Source: Candidatus Omnitrophota bacterium (GTDB lineage Bacteria > Omnitrophota > Gorgyraeia > Gygaellales > Profunditerraquicolaceae). Taken from it: a DNA stretch of 8,106 nt. How positions within the stretch are numbered: position 1 is the stretch's first letter; the number at the start of each line of letters is the position of its first letter. Positions 1 to 6,412 of this stretch are shown piece by piece. The DNA lies in assembly GCA_016931435.1 (NCBI GenBank), contig JAFGET010000100.1, forward strand, positions 1 through 8,106, written 5' to 3'. The notes beneath the pieces were generated by a model. It saw only the letters and a program-made list of their open reading frames with translations. It did no database searches and was not told the origin of the DNA. A program made the translations under genes and the position numbers.

Positions 1-885
1 ATGCCTCATGACTAAGATATCCGCTCCGGACTGGATCAGGGCGGCAGCAGTCGTCGCCTCCCAGGAGATCCCGCAGGAAAGCGAATTTACTTTTGCCTCC
101 TTTGCCCGCCATGATTCCTGTCCTACCAGGCAAATAAAAGGGGAAGCGACGGTCTTATCTCCGGCCAAAGCCGCCAAGCGCGCGCGCTCCATTATAGAAT
201 AAGCATATTCTAACCCGTAACCTAAAGCCCCGATCGTAGGGTCTATCACTATCCTCTCTAAGGGCAACCCCATATCGGAAATCAAAATATTCAATTGTTT
301 GGCGATATTGATATCGATCGGAGACTCCGCGATAATATTATGGCCGTCAGCTGAAACTGCGGCTACCAAGGTCTTATAATTTTCCTGGACCGCGCTGCCT
401 ACCAGGCACCTTTCGCCCTTGGCTGCCTGGCAACAGGCGGGCAAAACAAGATTATCTTTGGCGTCATCGCCGCAACCTAAAATGATCAACGGGACGGCTA
501 CCTTTTTAAGAAGCTTGGCGATGAACTCCGCTTCTTCCTCGGGGCTCCTGTTGCCGAAATCAGGATGGGCTGAATTCAATCTCACGCATAATAGTCCCGC
601 CTTAAAATCAGAAACGCACTTTTCTGCCCAATCTAAAGGGTCATTTATAGCCTGCCCGTAGATACGGATTATATCTTCCGGCCACTCCTGAGGTACGTTA
701 TCAGAAATCTCAAAAGCGACAACCGGCTTATGCCCGGCTGCTCCTTCTTCAATCAAAAAAGGCAAAGTAGCCTGCCCTCCTATTTCAATTTTACTTAAAC
801 GGCTGCCGCCCTCCTCTTTAGTCGCTCCGATGGTCACGGTATTTATAACCCCGGACCATTTTTCAAGCATCAATTCTTTTGCCAT
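1..885 (-). CDS. acsD: Acetyl-CoA decarbonylase/synthase subunit delta (corrinoid iron-sulfur protein small subunit), 3'-truncated
   Basis: The frame stays open from ATG at 885 to the left edge and gives 295 residues with no stop. The family usually has about 310-325, so only the last few tens of residues are missing. The fold is a TIM barrel that pairs with AcsC to form CFeSP, the cytoplasmic methyl carrier between methyltetrahydrofolate methyltransferase and acetyl-CoA synthase. Family signatures are visible: GATKEEGGSR near residues 20-29, GCGD near 138, AQENYK-like VQENYK near 165, DINIAKQLNIL near 190, IDPTIGALGYG near 214-224, and ILVMRH at the window edge. ATG 885 places the N-terminus where homologues begin. 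No Shine-Dalgarno sequence lies between the upstream hairpin and this ATG, and ATG 870 (Met6) is a possible alternative start. It follows cooC by 92 bases, the longest gap in the window. Identification is firm; the exact start is less so. Confidence 0.95.
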   Translation of the reverse strand, partial: MAKELMLEKWSGVINTVTIGATKEEGGSRLSKIEIGGQATLPFLIEEGAAGHKPVVAFEISDNVPQEWPEDIIRIYGQAINDPLDWAEKCVSDFKAGLLCVRLNSAHPDFGNRSPEEEAEFIAKLLKKVAVPLIILGCGDDAKDNLVLPACCQAAKGERCLVGSAVQENYKTLVAAVSADGHNIIAESPIDINIAKQLNILISDMGLPLERIVIDPTIGALGYGLEYAYSIMERARLAALAGDKTVASPFICLVGQESWRAKEAKVNSLSCGISWEATTAAALIQSGADILVMRH

Positions 886-974
886 ATTAATGAGGCCCAA
901 CTTACGTCTTTCTTGAGGCTGGCGTAAGTTCCCGGGCCGGATTTACTCCAAGCATACATAAAGCCTGAAGCCAT
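870..974 (-). CDS. Possible 34-codon upstream frame in the cooC-acsD gap
   Basis: A small frame opens with ATG at 974 (peptide begins MASGFMYAW), runs through the acsD leader hairpin and stops at TGA 872-870. The final A of that stop is the first base of the acsD Met6 codon (TGATG). A second start, ATG 981-979, overlaps the cooC stop as ATGA. It has a purine-rich ribosome site (AGGGAAG, about 5 bases upstream), but its frame closes after 12 codons at TAA 945-943. I do not recognise either peptide. They may be chance frames in a leader, remnants of an older acsD start, or leader peptides whose translation opens the hairpin. Only the positions are seen; function is inference. Confidence 0.2.
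   Translation of the reverse strand: MASGFMYAWSKSGPGTYASLKKDVSWASLIWQKN
894..938 (-). promoter_or_regulatory. Bulged 13-bp hairpin immediately upstream of acsD
   Basis: The arms GGCCC plus AACTTACG (894-906) pair perfectly with CGTAAGTT (923-930) and GGGCC (934-938). This leaves a 16-base loop and a 3-base bulge at 931-933. In the transcript the stem ends 8 bases before the acsD ATG at 885, and those 8 bases contain no Shine-Dalgarno sequence. There is no U-run after it, so it is not an intrinsic terminator. It may affect ribosome access to acsD, protect or mark a processing site between cooC and acsD, or be one copy of a dispersed palindromic repeat. The structure is seen; the role is inferred. 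Confidence 0.55.
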
Positions 975-977
975 TGT

Positions 978-1721
978 TCATAATATCTTCCCTAAAACAT
1001 CCCTTAATCCTGCTAAACTCTCTGTTTTTTCTTCCAATAAAAATACCGCACCCCCTTTTAAACTGATCTGAAGGATGCTCTCGTCCTGGATAATATTACC
1101 TAAATGCCCCAACTCCGTATCCTTAAGCAGCAGGTCATCCGGTGCATGCACTACGCGGTTGACCAATAAAAACCTCTTTTTCACATCGATCTTTAATTCT
1201 TTTACCAGGGAATTTATTCTTTTTGCTGCGCGCAAGCCCGCGGCGCTGGTATCAGAGACTACCAATAACGCGTCGGCTTTGCGGGTAGTGCGGCGGGAAA
1301 GATGCTCCAATCCGGCTTCATTATCTATCAGGACATAATCATATCCTGCAATAAGCTTCTCGGTAATATTACGCAAAACATTATTCACGTAACAATAACA
1401 TCCCGGCCCTTCGGGCCTTCCCATGGTCAACAGGTCAAAACCATCGCCTTCTACCAAAGAGGTCCCTACCTCAAACTCTATATACCTGTCTTTGGACATT
1501 CCGGAAGGGACCTTATCCAAAGAACTCGCAACGCGGTCTAAGATCTCCCCCACCGTTTCTCTTGTTTTCACGCCCAGAAGTTCGGCCAGGTTGCTGTTAG
1601 GGTCAGCATCGACCGCTAATATTGACCCCGCCCTCGTTTCTTTAAGTAACCTTATGAGCATGGCGGTTATGGTAGACTTACCCGTGCCGCCTTTGCCGGC
1701 TATTGCGATAACGTAACTCAT
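978..1721 (-). CDS. cooC: CooC-type nickel-insertion ATPase (CODH/ACS maturation factor)
   Basis: A 247-residue cytoplasmic P-loop ATPase of the SIMIBI/MinD class. It carries a deviant Walker A, GKGGTGKS, at residues 9-16, the switch-type AVDADPNSN at 36-44, and LIDNEAGLEHL at 131-141, where ATPases of this group have a conserved acidic patch. A CxC pair at Cys108 and Cys110 (GPGCYCYVNN) matches the metal-binding cysteines of CooC, which bind Ni or Zn at the dimer interface and distinguish it from MinD or ParA. Family knowledge says it uses ATP hydrolysis to deliver nickel to the C-cluster of CODH; the Moorella homologue AcsF is linked to CODH/ACS. The start ATG lies 5 bases after the activator stop with no clear Shine-Dalgarno, so translation is probably coupled. 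Sitting between the activator and acsD supports a role in this complex. Confidence 0.93.
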   Translation of the reverse strand: MSYVIAIAGKGGTGKSTITAMLIRLLKETRAGSILAVDADPNSNLAELLGVKTRETVGEILDRVASSLDKVPSGMSKDRYIEFEVGTSLVEGDGFDLLTMGRPEGPGCYCYVNNVLRNITEKLIAGYDYVLIDNEAGLEHLSRRTTRKADALLVVSDTSAAGLRAAKRINSLVKELKIDVKKRFLLVNRVVHAPDDLLLKDTELGHLGNIIQDESILQISLKGGAVFLLEEKTESLAGLRDVLGKIL

Positions 1722-1726
1722 TGGCG

Positions 1727-3655
1727 TTACATCTTTAAACTAGGAAACTTGGACAAATCAGTATGCGGGAAAAACAAAGCCGCCATATATTCATCCATAT
1801 AAGAAGGCTCTACCGACAGTTCAAAGTAAGTCGTTTTCCTGGCTAAACTATCGGCTTTCTTCATCGCCTCATATGACAGCAATATCTGGCGCGCTCCCGC
1901 TAAAGAACTATTACCGACAAAAATGAACCTTTTTCTTTCTAGATCAGGTAGCAGCCCTATCCTGACGGAATTCTCTATATCCAAGAAAGTCCCGAAGCCT
2001 CCGGCGATGAAAAATTTCTTGATCTCGGGCAATTTAAGCCCCATCTCTCTGACCAAAACGCAAGTAGCCGAATAGATCGCAGCTTTTGAGCGTTTTAAAT
2101 TTTCAATATCCGGCTCAGTTATCACGATATCAGAAGCGCAATCGCAGTCTTTCTTATATGCAAGGATGAACTCCGCCCCGTGCTCCCCCTGACGGATACG
2201 CTTATTTTTTAAAAGCTTTATCTTCCCGTCTTTCTCAAGCAGGCCGGCTTTTAACATTTCGGAAATAATATCTATATATCCCGAACCACATATGCCGCGT
2301 GCCTTCTTATCCCCGATGGTCCTAAGATCAACCTCAAGTGCTCCGGGCGATATCTCTACCTTCTGTATAGCGCCGGCACTTGCGCGCATGCCGCAAGATA
2401 CGCCTGAGCCTTCAAAAGCCGGGCCTGCCGAAGCGGAACAGGAAACCAGGAATTCTTTATTGCCTAAGACTATCTCGCCATTGGTGCCGATATCTATCAA
2501 TATGCACAGATCGTCCTGTCCGTCTATTCCGCAGGATAAAATCCCGGCGATGACATCACCGCCGACATAACTGGACACCCCGGGGACGCAGGAAAGAAGA
2601 CCGCGGGGATTTATTTTGACGCCGGCCTCTTGCGCCCTTATGGCGGGGATAAAGTTCGCGGTAGGCACATACGGCTCCCTCCTGATATAAGTCGGGTCAA
2701 CGCGCAATAAAAGGTGCACCATGGTAGTATTACCGGCGCATAAGACGCAAGTCAGATCATTTAAGTCTAGCGCATGCTCTTCTATCAATTCTTCAATCAT
2801 CGCGTTCAGAGAATCGACCACGGCATGGTGTAATTTTTCAAGCCCATCCGGCTGTTGCGCGTAGATTATCCGCGTGATCACATCGCTGCCAAAATCAGCC
2901 TGCCTGTTATAAGCCGCTTTTGTCCCTAAGACCTTTTTTTTGTTCAAATCCACCAGCTGTGCCGATATGGTAGTTGTACCAATATCAAAGGCGAGGCCGT
3001 AATTTCTTGAAGCAGTATCTGAAGGTTCGATCAAAACGATCTCAGTAGTCTCGTTTCTTTTTCCCAGAGTGACCGTGACCTTCCAATCGGCAGAACGTAA
3101 TATTTCGCCTAAGCGGCGGATATTGGCAAGGCCGGTCTGCATGATCGGGATATCCCGGGTCAGCCTTATCTGCCGGTATAATCTCTCTAGATCACTGGCC
3201 CTGTCTTTTAAATCAGGCGGCGGAAGTTCAAGATACAACTTGGTGGCTAACGGAGAATGTTTAAATATCCCGCCGCTTAAGAGGGGTTCGGCTGAAACGA
3301 TCTCTTCCGCTTCGGAATAAAGGCCTTTTAGCCGTAACTTTATTTCATCGGGTGTCAATTTCTCAAAATCCTGCCTTGATCCTGAAGGCACCTCTACCTT
3401 GAGGTCGCTCTGCACCGAAGTCAAACAGGCAAGATAGACGCCGCGCTTCCTCTCCTCCAAAGTGATCCTGCCTGCCGGCTGCGTCAATACCTTCCCGCTT
3501 TTTAAAACTACCTTACAACGGCCGCAGACTCCGTCACCTCCGCAGCTTGAATTGATATGGATGCCGGCGGAAATCGCGGCCGAAAGAATAGTCTTTCCGC
3601 GCTCTACTTCCACGGTCTTCTTATCCGGTAAAAAAGTTACTTTAAATTTTTCCAT
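1727..3655 (-). CDS. acsV: Reductive activator of corrinoid iron-sulfur protein (RACo/AcsV-type ferredoxin-ASKHA protein)
   Basis: A 642-residue protein with the full RACo architecture. The N-terminal [2Fe-2S] ferredoxin domain (about 1-92) has cysteines 38, 44, 47 and 77 in Cx5Cx2Cx29C spacing. A linker and middle domain (about 95-215) follow. The C-terminal ASKHA domain (DUF4445-like) has phosphate-1 FDIGTTT near 223-229, phosphate-2 DIGTNGE at 388-394, and an adenosine-side FIAGGFG near 549-555. Proteins of this type use ATP binding and hydrolysis to drive electrons uphill and return accidentally oxidised Co(II) corrinoid to Co(I). Lying between acsC and cooC, its natural partner is the CFeSP encoded here. 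The ATG is preceded directly by GGAG with no spacer; the gene follows acsC by 12 bases, so coupling to acsC is likely. RACo-like proteins also serve methyltransferase systems, but context favours CFeSP. Confidence 0.92.
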   Translation of the reverse strand: MEKFKVTFLPDKKTVEVERGKTILSAAISAGIHINSSCGGDGVCGRCKVVLKSGKVLTQPAGRITLEERKRGVYLACLTSVQSDLKVEVPSGSRQDFEKLTPDEIKLRLKGLYSEAEEIVSAEPLLSGGIFKHSPLATKLYLELPPPDLKDRASDLERLYRQIRLTRDIPIMQTGLANIRRLGEILRSADWKVTVTLGKRNETTEIVLIEPSDTASRNYGLAFDIGTTTISAQLVDLNKKKVLGTKAAYNRQADFGSDVITRIIYAQQPDGLEKLHHAVVDSLNAMIEELIEEHALDLNDLTCVLCAGNTTMVHLLLRVDPTYIRREPYVPTANFIPAIRAQEAGVKINPRGLLSCVPGVSSYVGGDVIAGILSCGIDGQDDLCILIDIGTNGEIVLGNKEFLVSCSASAGPAFEGSGVSCGMRASAGAIQKVEISPGALEVDLRTIGDKKARGICGSGYIDIISEMLKAGLLEKDGKIKLLKNKRIRQGEHGAEFILAYKKDCDCASDIVITEPDIENLKRSKAAIYSATCVLVREMGLKLPEIKKFFIAGGFGTFLDIENSVRIGLLPDLERKRFIFVGNSSLAGARQILLSYEAMKKADSLARKTTYFELSVEPSYMDEYMAALFFPHTDLSKFPSLKM

Positions 3656-3667
3656 CTCCGATAAAAC

Positions 3668-4996
3668 CTATAAATTCTTCAAGAACGAAGGGATCCCGGC
3701 GGCTTCCTTGGGGCCAACGACGACCTTCCAACCGCATTCATCCTCTAAATCTCCGCTCATCATCGCCACATATCCAGGGATGACCATTTGTTTATGCGAG
3801 ACAGTATCCCCTACGGCAAATTTTGTCAAAGTATCCGCGATCTTCCCGGGTGTAAATTTCTCCGCGGCCCAAGCAGTCAAAACTGACATCCCTTCAGTAT
3901 CCACGCTCAATATATACGAAGGCACCTTGCTTGCCTCGACCTCACCCAAAACCGTGTAATAACTTAATGAAAAGTTCGTAGTCACCAACACGGGGGACTT
4001 ATCAGTTACCTGCCCGATAGGATACAATTTCGGCTCTATCTGCAAAGGCTTCTGCGGATCAGTATAAATATTCTGACGCAGGGTCAAAAGCGATAAAGCC
4101 TGCCATTGCTCCGTGCCTTTTATCAGGATTATTGAGGCGTATTTAGAAATATAAGTGGCTGCTTCGATCACTTCTTCATAAGGGTCATCCTGTTCGACGA
4201 TAGCCAATACAGGGTAACCTAAGCTGCGGTCAGACTTCTTCAGGGCAAGCCTGCGGATCTGCGTCAGGTCGCTGATTTTTTTCTGGATGGATTTTTTTCC
4301 CGTATCCAGAATGATATCTTCGGTTTTTTGAGCTACCAATTCTTGAGTCAAACCGGACAACCCTTCCAGATCAGGCGAGGTAGCCACAACCGCAACCTTG
4401 TATTCGGCTGCTAAAGCTGCGACTTCAGCCAGGTTATCTTTTGTGGCATGGTAAACAAGAGGTTTCCTGCCTTTTACCCTCTCAAGCGCCTTCTTTAATG
4501 CTCCCGTATTTTCACTGATCAATACCAGGTTAAGCGCGCTTTCGTGGGCTACCAGATCTACCGCTTCCAGGAACCTTTCATCATTGCCTTTTTGCACAAC
4601 CGCGACAAGGTTTACCTCCAGGGCCTGGCCGACGCGTTCAAAATTTAGCTTGCTTATCTTCGCTATCTTCTCCTTTATCTGACTGTCAGAAAGGACATCT
4701 TCGATCATAAAGCCTAAGCCGCAAGGGCGATGGAATTTTTCCTCGTGTCGGAATAATACGCTCTCATTGCCTATTTCTAATTTTTTTTCGCCGTCACCGA
4801 TCGTAACCAGCTTGATAGGGGGAAGGCTAGAGGCCTCAAGCTTACTCCTGGATTCGACGCTTAAATAAGGGCATTTTTCAATAGCCACCGCTTTCTTTGC
4901 CAGTTGCATGGCAAAGGCAAGGCAAGTGACGAACCCGCATTCGCGGCAATTAGTCTTAGGTAAAAGTTTATAGATATCCAATCCTGAAAGCGCCAT
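3668..4996 (-). CDS. acsC: Acetyl-CoA decarbonylase/synthase subunit gamma (corrinoid iron-sulfur protein large subunit)
   Basis: A 442-residue protein of normal family length. The N-terminal [4Fe-4S] module has Cys17, Cys20, Cys25 and Cys42 in Cx2Cx4Cx16C spacing (KTNCRECGFVTC). The central TIM-barrel region is followed by a C-terminal cobalamin-binding domain, seen in the conserved stretches TTNFSLSYYTVLGEVEASK and SVDTEGMSVLTAWAAEKF. With AcsD it forms CFeSP, which accepts a methyl group on Co(I) from methyltetrahydrofolate and donates it to the A-cluster of acetyl-CoA synthase. The [4Fe-4S] cluster serves reductive activation. The start ATG has a good ribosome site (AGGAGA, 4 bases upstream) after a 22-base gap from the fmdE-like gene, so it can initiate independently. 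It heads the four-gene acetyl-CoA pathway block. Confidence 0.96.
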   Translation of the reverse strand: MALSGLDIYKLLPKTNCRECGFVTCLAFAMQLAKKAVAIEKCPYLSVESRSKLEASSLPPIKLVTIGDGEKKLEIGNESVLFRHEEKFHRPCGLGFMIEDVLSDSQIKEKIAKISKLNFERVGQALEVNLVAVVQKGNDERFLEAVDLVAHESALNLVLISENTGALKKALERVKGRKPLVYHATKDNLAEVAALAAEYKVAVVATSPDLEGLSGLTQELVAQKTEDIILDTGKKSIQKKISDLTQIRRLALKKSDRSLGYPVLAIVEQDDPYEEVIEAATYISKYASIILIKGTEQWQALSLLTLRQNIYTDPQKPLQIEPKLYPIGQVTDKSPVLVTTNFSLSYYTVLGEVEASKVPSYILSVDTEGMSVLTAWAAEKFTPGKIADTLTKFAVGDTVSHKQMVIPGYVAMMSGDLEDECGWKVVVGPKEAAGIPSFLKNL

Positions 4997-5013
4997 TTCT
5001 TCTCCTGTTCTTT

Positions 5014-5034
5014 AGTTGTCAGTTTTCAGTTGAC
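5014..5034 (-). repeat. Three tandem degenerate heptamers spanning the fmdE-like stop codon
   Basis: On the plus strand AGTTGTC, AGTTTTC and AGTTGAC follow each other without gaps at 5014-5020, 5021-5027 and 5028-5034. The block codes the last few residues and stop of the FmdE-like protein and extends into the gap before acsC. Similar short AGTT-type tandem repeats occur between genes in various bacteria. Here it may have supplied a new stop codon or simply be slippage. A weak inverted pairing (TGTCA with TGACA) also exists within it. Confidence 0.5.
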
Positions 5035-5435
5035 AGATCAAAGATATTTTCCGCTTTAGCTTTATACAACTGTCGGGCAAATGCCTCTGAATCGCTGTGC
5101 CCCTTCAATGCCGCTAATCTGCGCGTTAATCCTTTTTTTAAACATACGGATATTCTCTTCTTATTCTCTTTATTTTCCGCTACTACCATTATCGTTTTAC
5201 CTTCGCCCTTTCTGATATTTGCTTTACCGTAAGTGGCGCCGGTTGAAAGCTGCAAACCGTCGATCAGGCAGGATCTTGGTTTTTTATTAGCGCCCCGCAC
5301 GACGACCTTCAGGCCGAAGTATTTTTTGGCTCCCAACTTCTTTAAAGACAACTCTCCGATCAATAACCCCAAGACCAGCCATGGCCCCAGGTGCCCGTGG
5401 AATCCTATTGCCTGCCTTAAACTGACTTTCGTCAT
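5019..5435 (-). CDS. Short FmdE-family protein lacking the usual cysteine ligands
   Basis: A 138-residue cytoplasmic protein matching the FmdE domain (named after formylmethanofuran dehydrogenase subunit E). It shows the FHGHLGPWLVLG start motif at 12-23, SCLIDGLQLSTGATYGKANI at about 55-74 and a basic C-terminal part. In the classic family the first motif reads FHGHxCP and the second contains a TGCT-type cysteine; here these are Gly17 and Ala67, leaving Cys56 and Cys98. A C-terminal zinc finger, found in longer members, is absent. A metal- or cofactor-related role is commonly assumed for the family but is not settled, and I see no formylmethanofuran pathway here. Its ATG overlaps the larB stop (ATGA, 5432-5435) and lacks a ribosome site, so it is probably translated by coupling with LarB. 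Family membership is good; function is unknown. Confidence 0.8.
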   Translation of the reverse strand: MTKVSLRQAIGFHGHLGPWLVLGLLIGELSLKKLGAKKYFGLKVVVRGANKKPRSCLIDGLQLSTGATYGKANIRKGEGKTIMVVAENKENKKRISVCLKKGLTRRLAALKGHSDSEAFARQLYKAKAENIFDLSTEN

Positions 5436-6097
5436 TTATTGATCAGGTGCGCGAAATAACCCGCTCCGAATCCATTGTCTATATTTACCGTTACTACTCC
5501 GGGAGAGCAAGAATTAAGCATGGTCAATAATGCCGAAAGGCCGCTGAAGTTTGCGCCGTAACCGCAACTTGTAGGAACCGCCACGACCGGAGAGCTCACT
5601 AATCCGCTGACTAAGCTCGCCAACGCCCCTTCCATTCCCGCCACGACGATGACCACGCCGGCACGCTTTAGCAGCCCTCTTTTATTCATTAAGCGATGGA
5701 CCCCAGCGACACCCACATCATAAAGCCTCTCTACCCGGCTTCCCATTATTTCTAAAGTTACTGCTGCCTCTTCCGCAACCGGCATATCGCAAGTCCCCGC
5801 TGAAACAACCAGGACAAGGCCATTTTTACGGGCCCGGGGAGATTTTGATAAATGGCCTATTTTTGCCGCGGGATGGAATTTCAGGCGGGGGATAGATTTC
5901 TTCAAATAAATATAATCGCCTTTTTCTAATTTTGTAAGCAATAAATCCTGACCGGCGCCTATGATCTTAGCGCAGATACTTTTTAACTGCGCCCTTGTTT
6001 TACCGGGGCAATAAATAACTTCGGAAAATCCCCTGCGCTTCAACCTATCGGTATCGACCTTAGCAAAACCAAGGTCGGTGAATCCGTTATTTTTCAT
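5432..6097 (-). CDS. larB: LarB, pyridinium-3,5-biscarboxylic acid mononucleotide synthase
   Basis: LarB carboxylates nicotinic acid adenine dinucleotide at pyridine C5 and cleaves its phosphoanhydride. This is the first step toward the nickel-pincer nucleotide cofactor of lactate racemase and related enzymes. The PurE-like carboxylase core is plain: VVSAGTCDMPVAEEAAV near 97-113, ERLYDVGVAGVHRL near 123-136, VVAGMEGALASLVSGLV near 151-167, PTSCGYGANF near 175-184 and LNSC near 194-197, whose cysteine corresponds to the conserved catalytic cysteine of the family. NIDNGFGAGY closes the domain. I chose ATG 6097; a TTG at 6100 directly precedes it. At 221 residues it is shorter than the usual ~245-250: the N-terminal helical segment before the GFAK motif is missing, and an in-frame stop 11 codons upstream prevents extension. 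LarC and LarE, needed to finish the cofactor, are not in the window. It overlaps the fmdE-like gene by 4 bases. Confidence 0.93.
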   Translation of the reverse strand: MKNNGFTDLGFAKVDTDRLKRRGFSEVIYCPGKTRAQLKSICAKIIGAGQDLLLTKLEKGDYIYLKKSIPRLKFHPAAKIGHLSKSPRARKNGLVLVVSAGTCDMPVAEEAAVTLEIMGSRVERLYDVGVAGVHRLMNKRGLLKRAGVVIVVAGMEGALASLVSGLVSSPVVAVPTSCGYGANFSGLSALLTMLNSCSPGVVTVNIDNGFGAGYFAHLINK

Positions 6098-6107
6098 CAA
6101 CTCTTTC

Positions 6108-6410
6108 TTAATATCCCCGCACGATGATAATCAATATCAAAAGGATAATAATGGCGGAATAAATATAAAAATCATTGAAGTAAAAGAAATCAGAGAGTTG
6201 TTCCTTAAGCGGATACCCTGCATCCGGAGCATTTTTATGTTTAAATGTCTTTTTAAACTCTTCCACCTGCTCGCGTTTAAACCTTAAATATACACCGCCT
6301 ACTTTATAAGCAGGCAAAAGTCCGCTTTCCGCCAATTCAATAACCTCTTTTTCGCTGATCCCTAAAATAAAAGCGACTTCCCTGATCGTCAATAGCTTTT
6401 CATCCGACAC
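6108..6410 (-). CDS. Small MerR/excisionase-type helix-turn-helix protein with a C-terminal membrane helix
   Basis: A 100-residue protein. Residues 5-55 form an HTH_17-type (excisionase/MerR-like) domain with the LLTIREVAFILGIS start, the wing SGLLPAYKVGG and the RFKREQVEEF end. A short polar linker follows. Residues about 82-97 are a run of I, L and V ending in RGY, a single predicted membrane helix with only four residues after it. This suggests a tail-anchored protein with the HTH in the cytoplasm. The start is GTG 6410, preceded by GGTGGG about 9 bases upstream and lying 2 bases after the bactofilin stop. ATG 6403 is in another frame and closes quickly. The HTH is clearly similar to the C-terminal domain of the bactofilin next door. 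I do not know a named function; DNA tethering to the membrane is only a hypothesis. Confidence 0.8.
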   Translation of the reverse strand: MSDEKLLTIREVAFILGISEKEVIELAESGLLPAYKVGGVYLRFKREQVEEFKKTFKHKNAPDAGYPLKEQLSDFFYFNDFYIYSAIIILLILIIIVRGY

Positions 6411-6412
6411 CT

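Noticed and set aside
8..661. Plus-strand open frames in the left-hand region (8-202 and 419-661)
   Set aside because: They lie opposite the continuous acsD frame, which carries clear family motifs; the plus-strand peptides match nothing recognisable.
894..938. Intrinsic terminator after cooC
   Set aside because: The stem is strong but no U-run follows on the transcript, and acsD begins 8 bases later in the same direction.
978..1721. MinD/ParA-type partitioning ATPase
   Set aside because: The CxC pair at Cys108/Cys110 and the position among CFeSP genes fit CooC, and no ParB or MinE partner is present.
3462..3959. A 165-codon plus-strand frame across the acsC/activator junction
   Set aside because: It is antisense to two well-supported genes, has no ribosome site and no recognisable motif.
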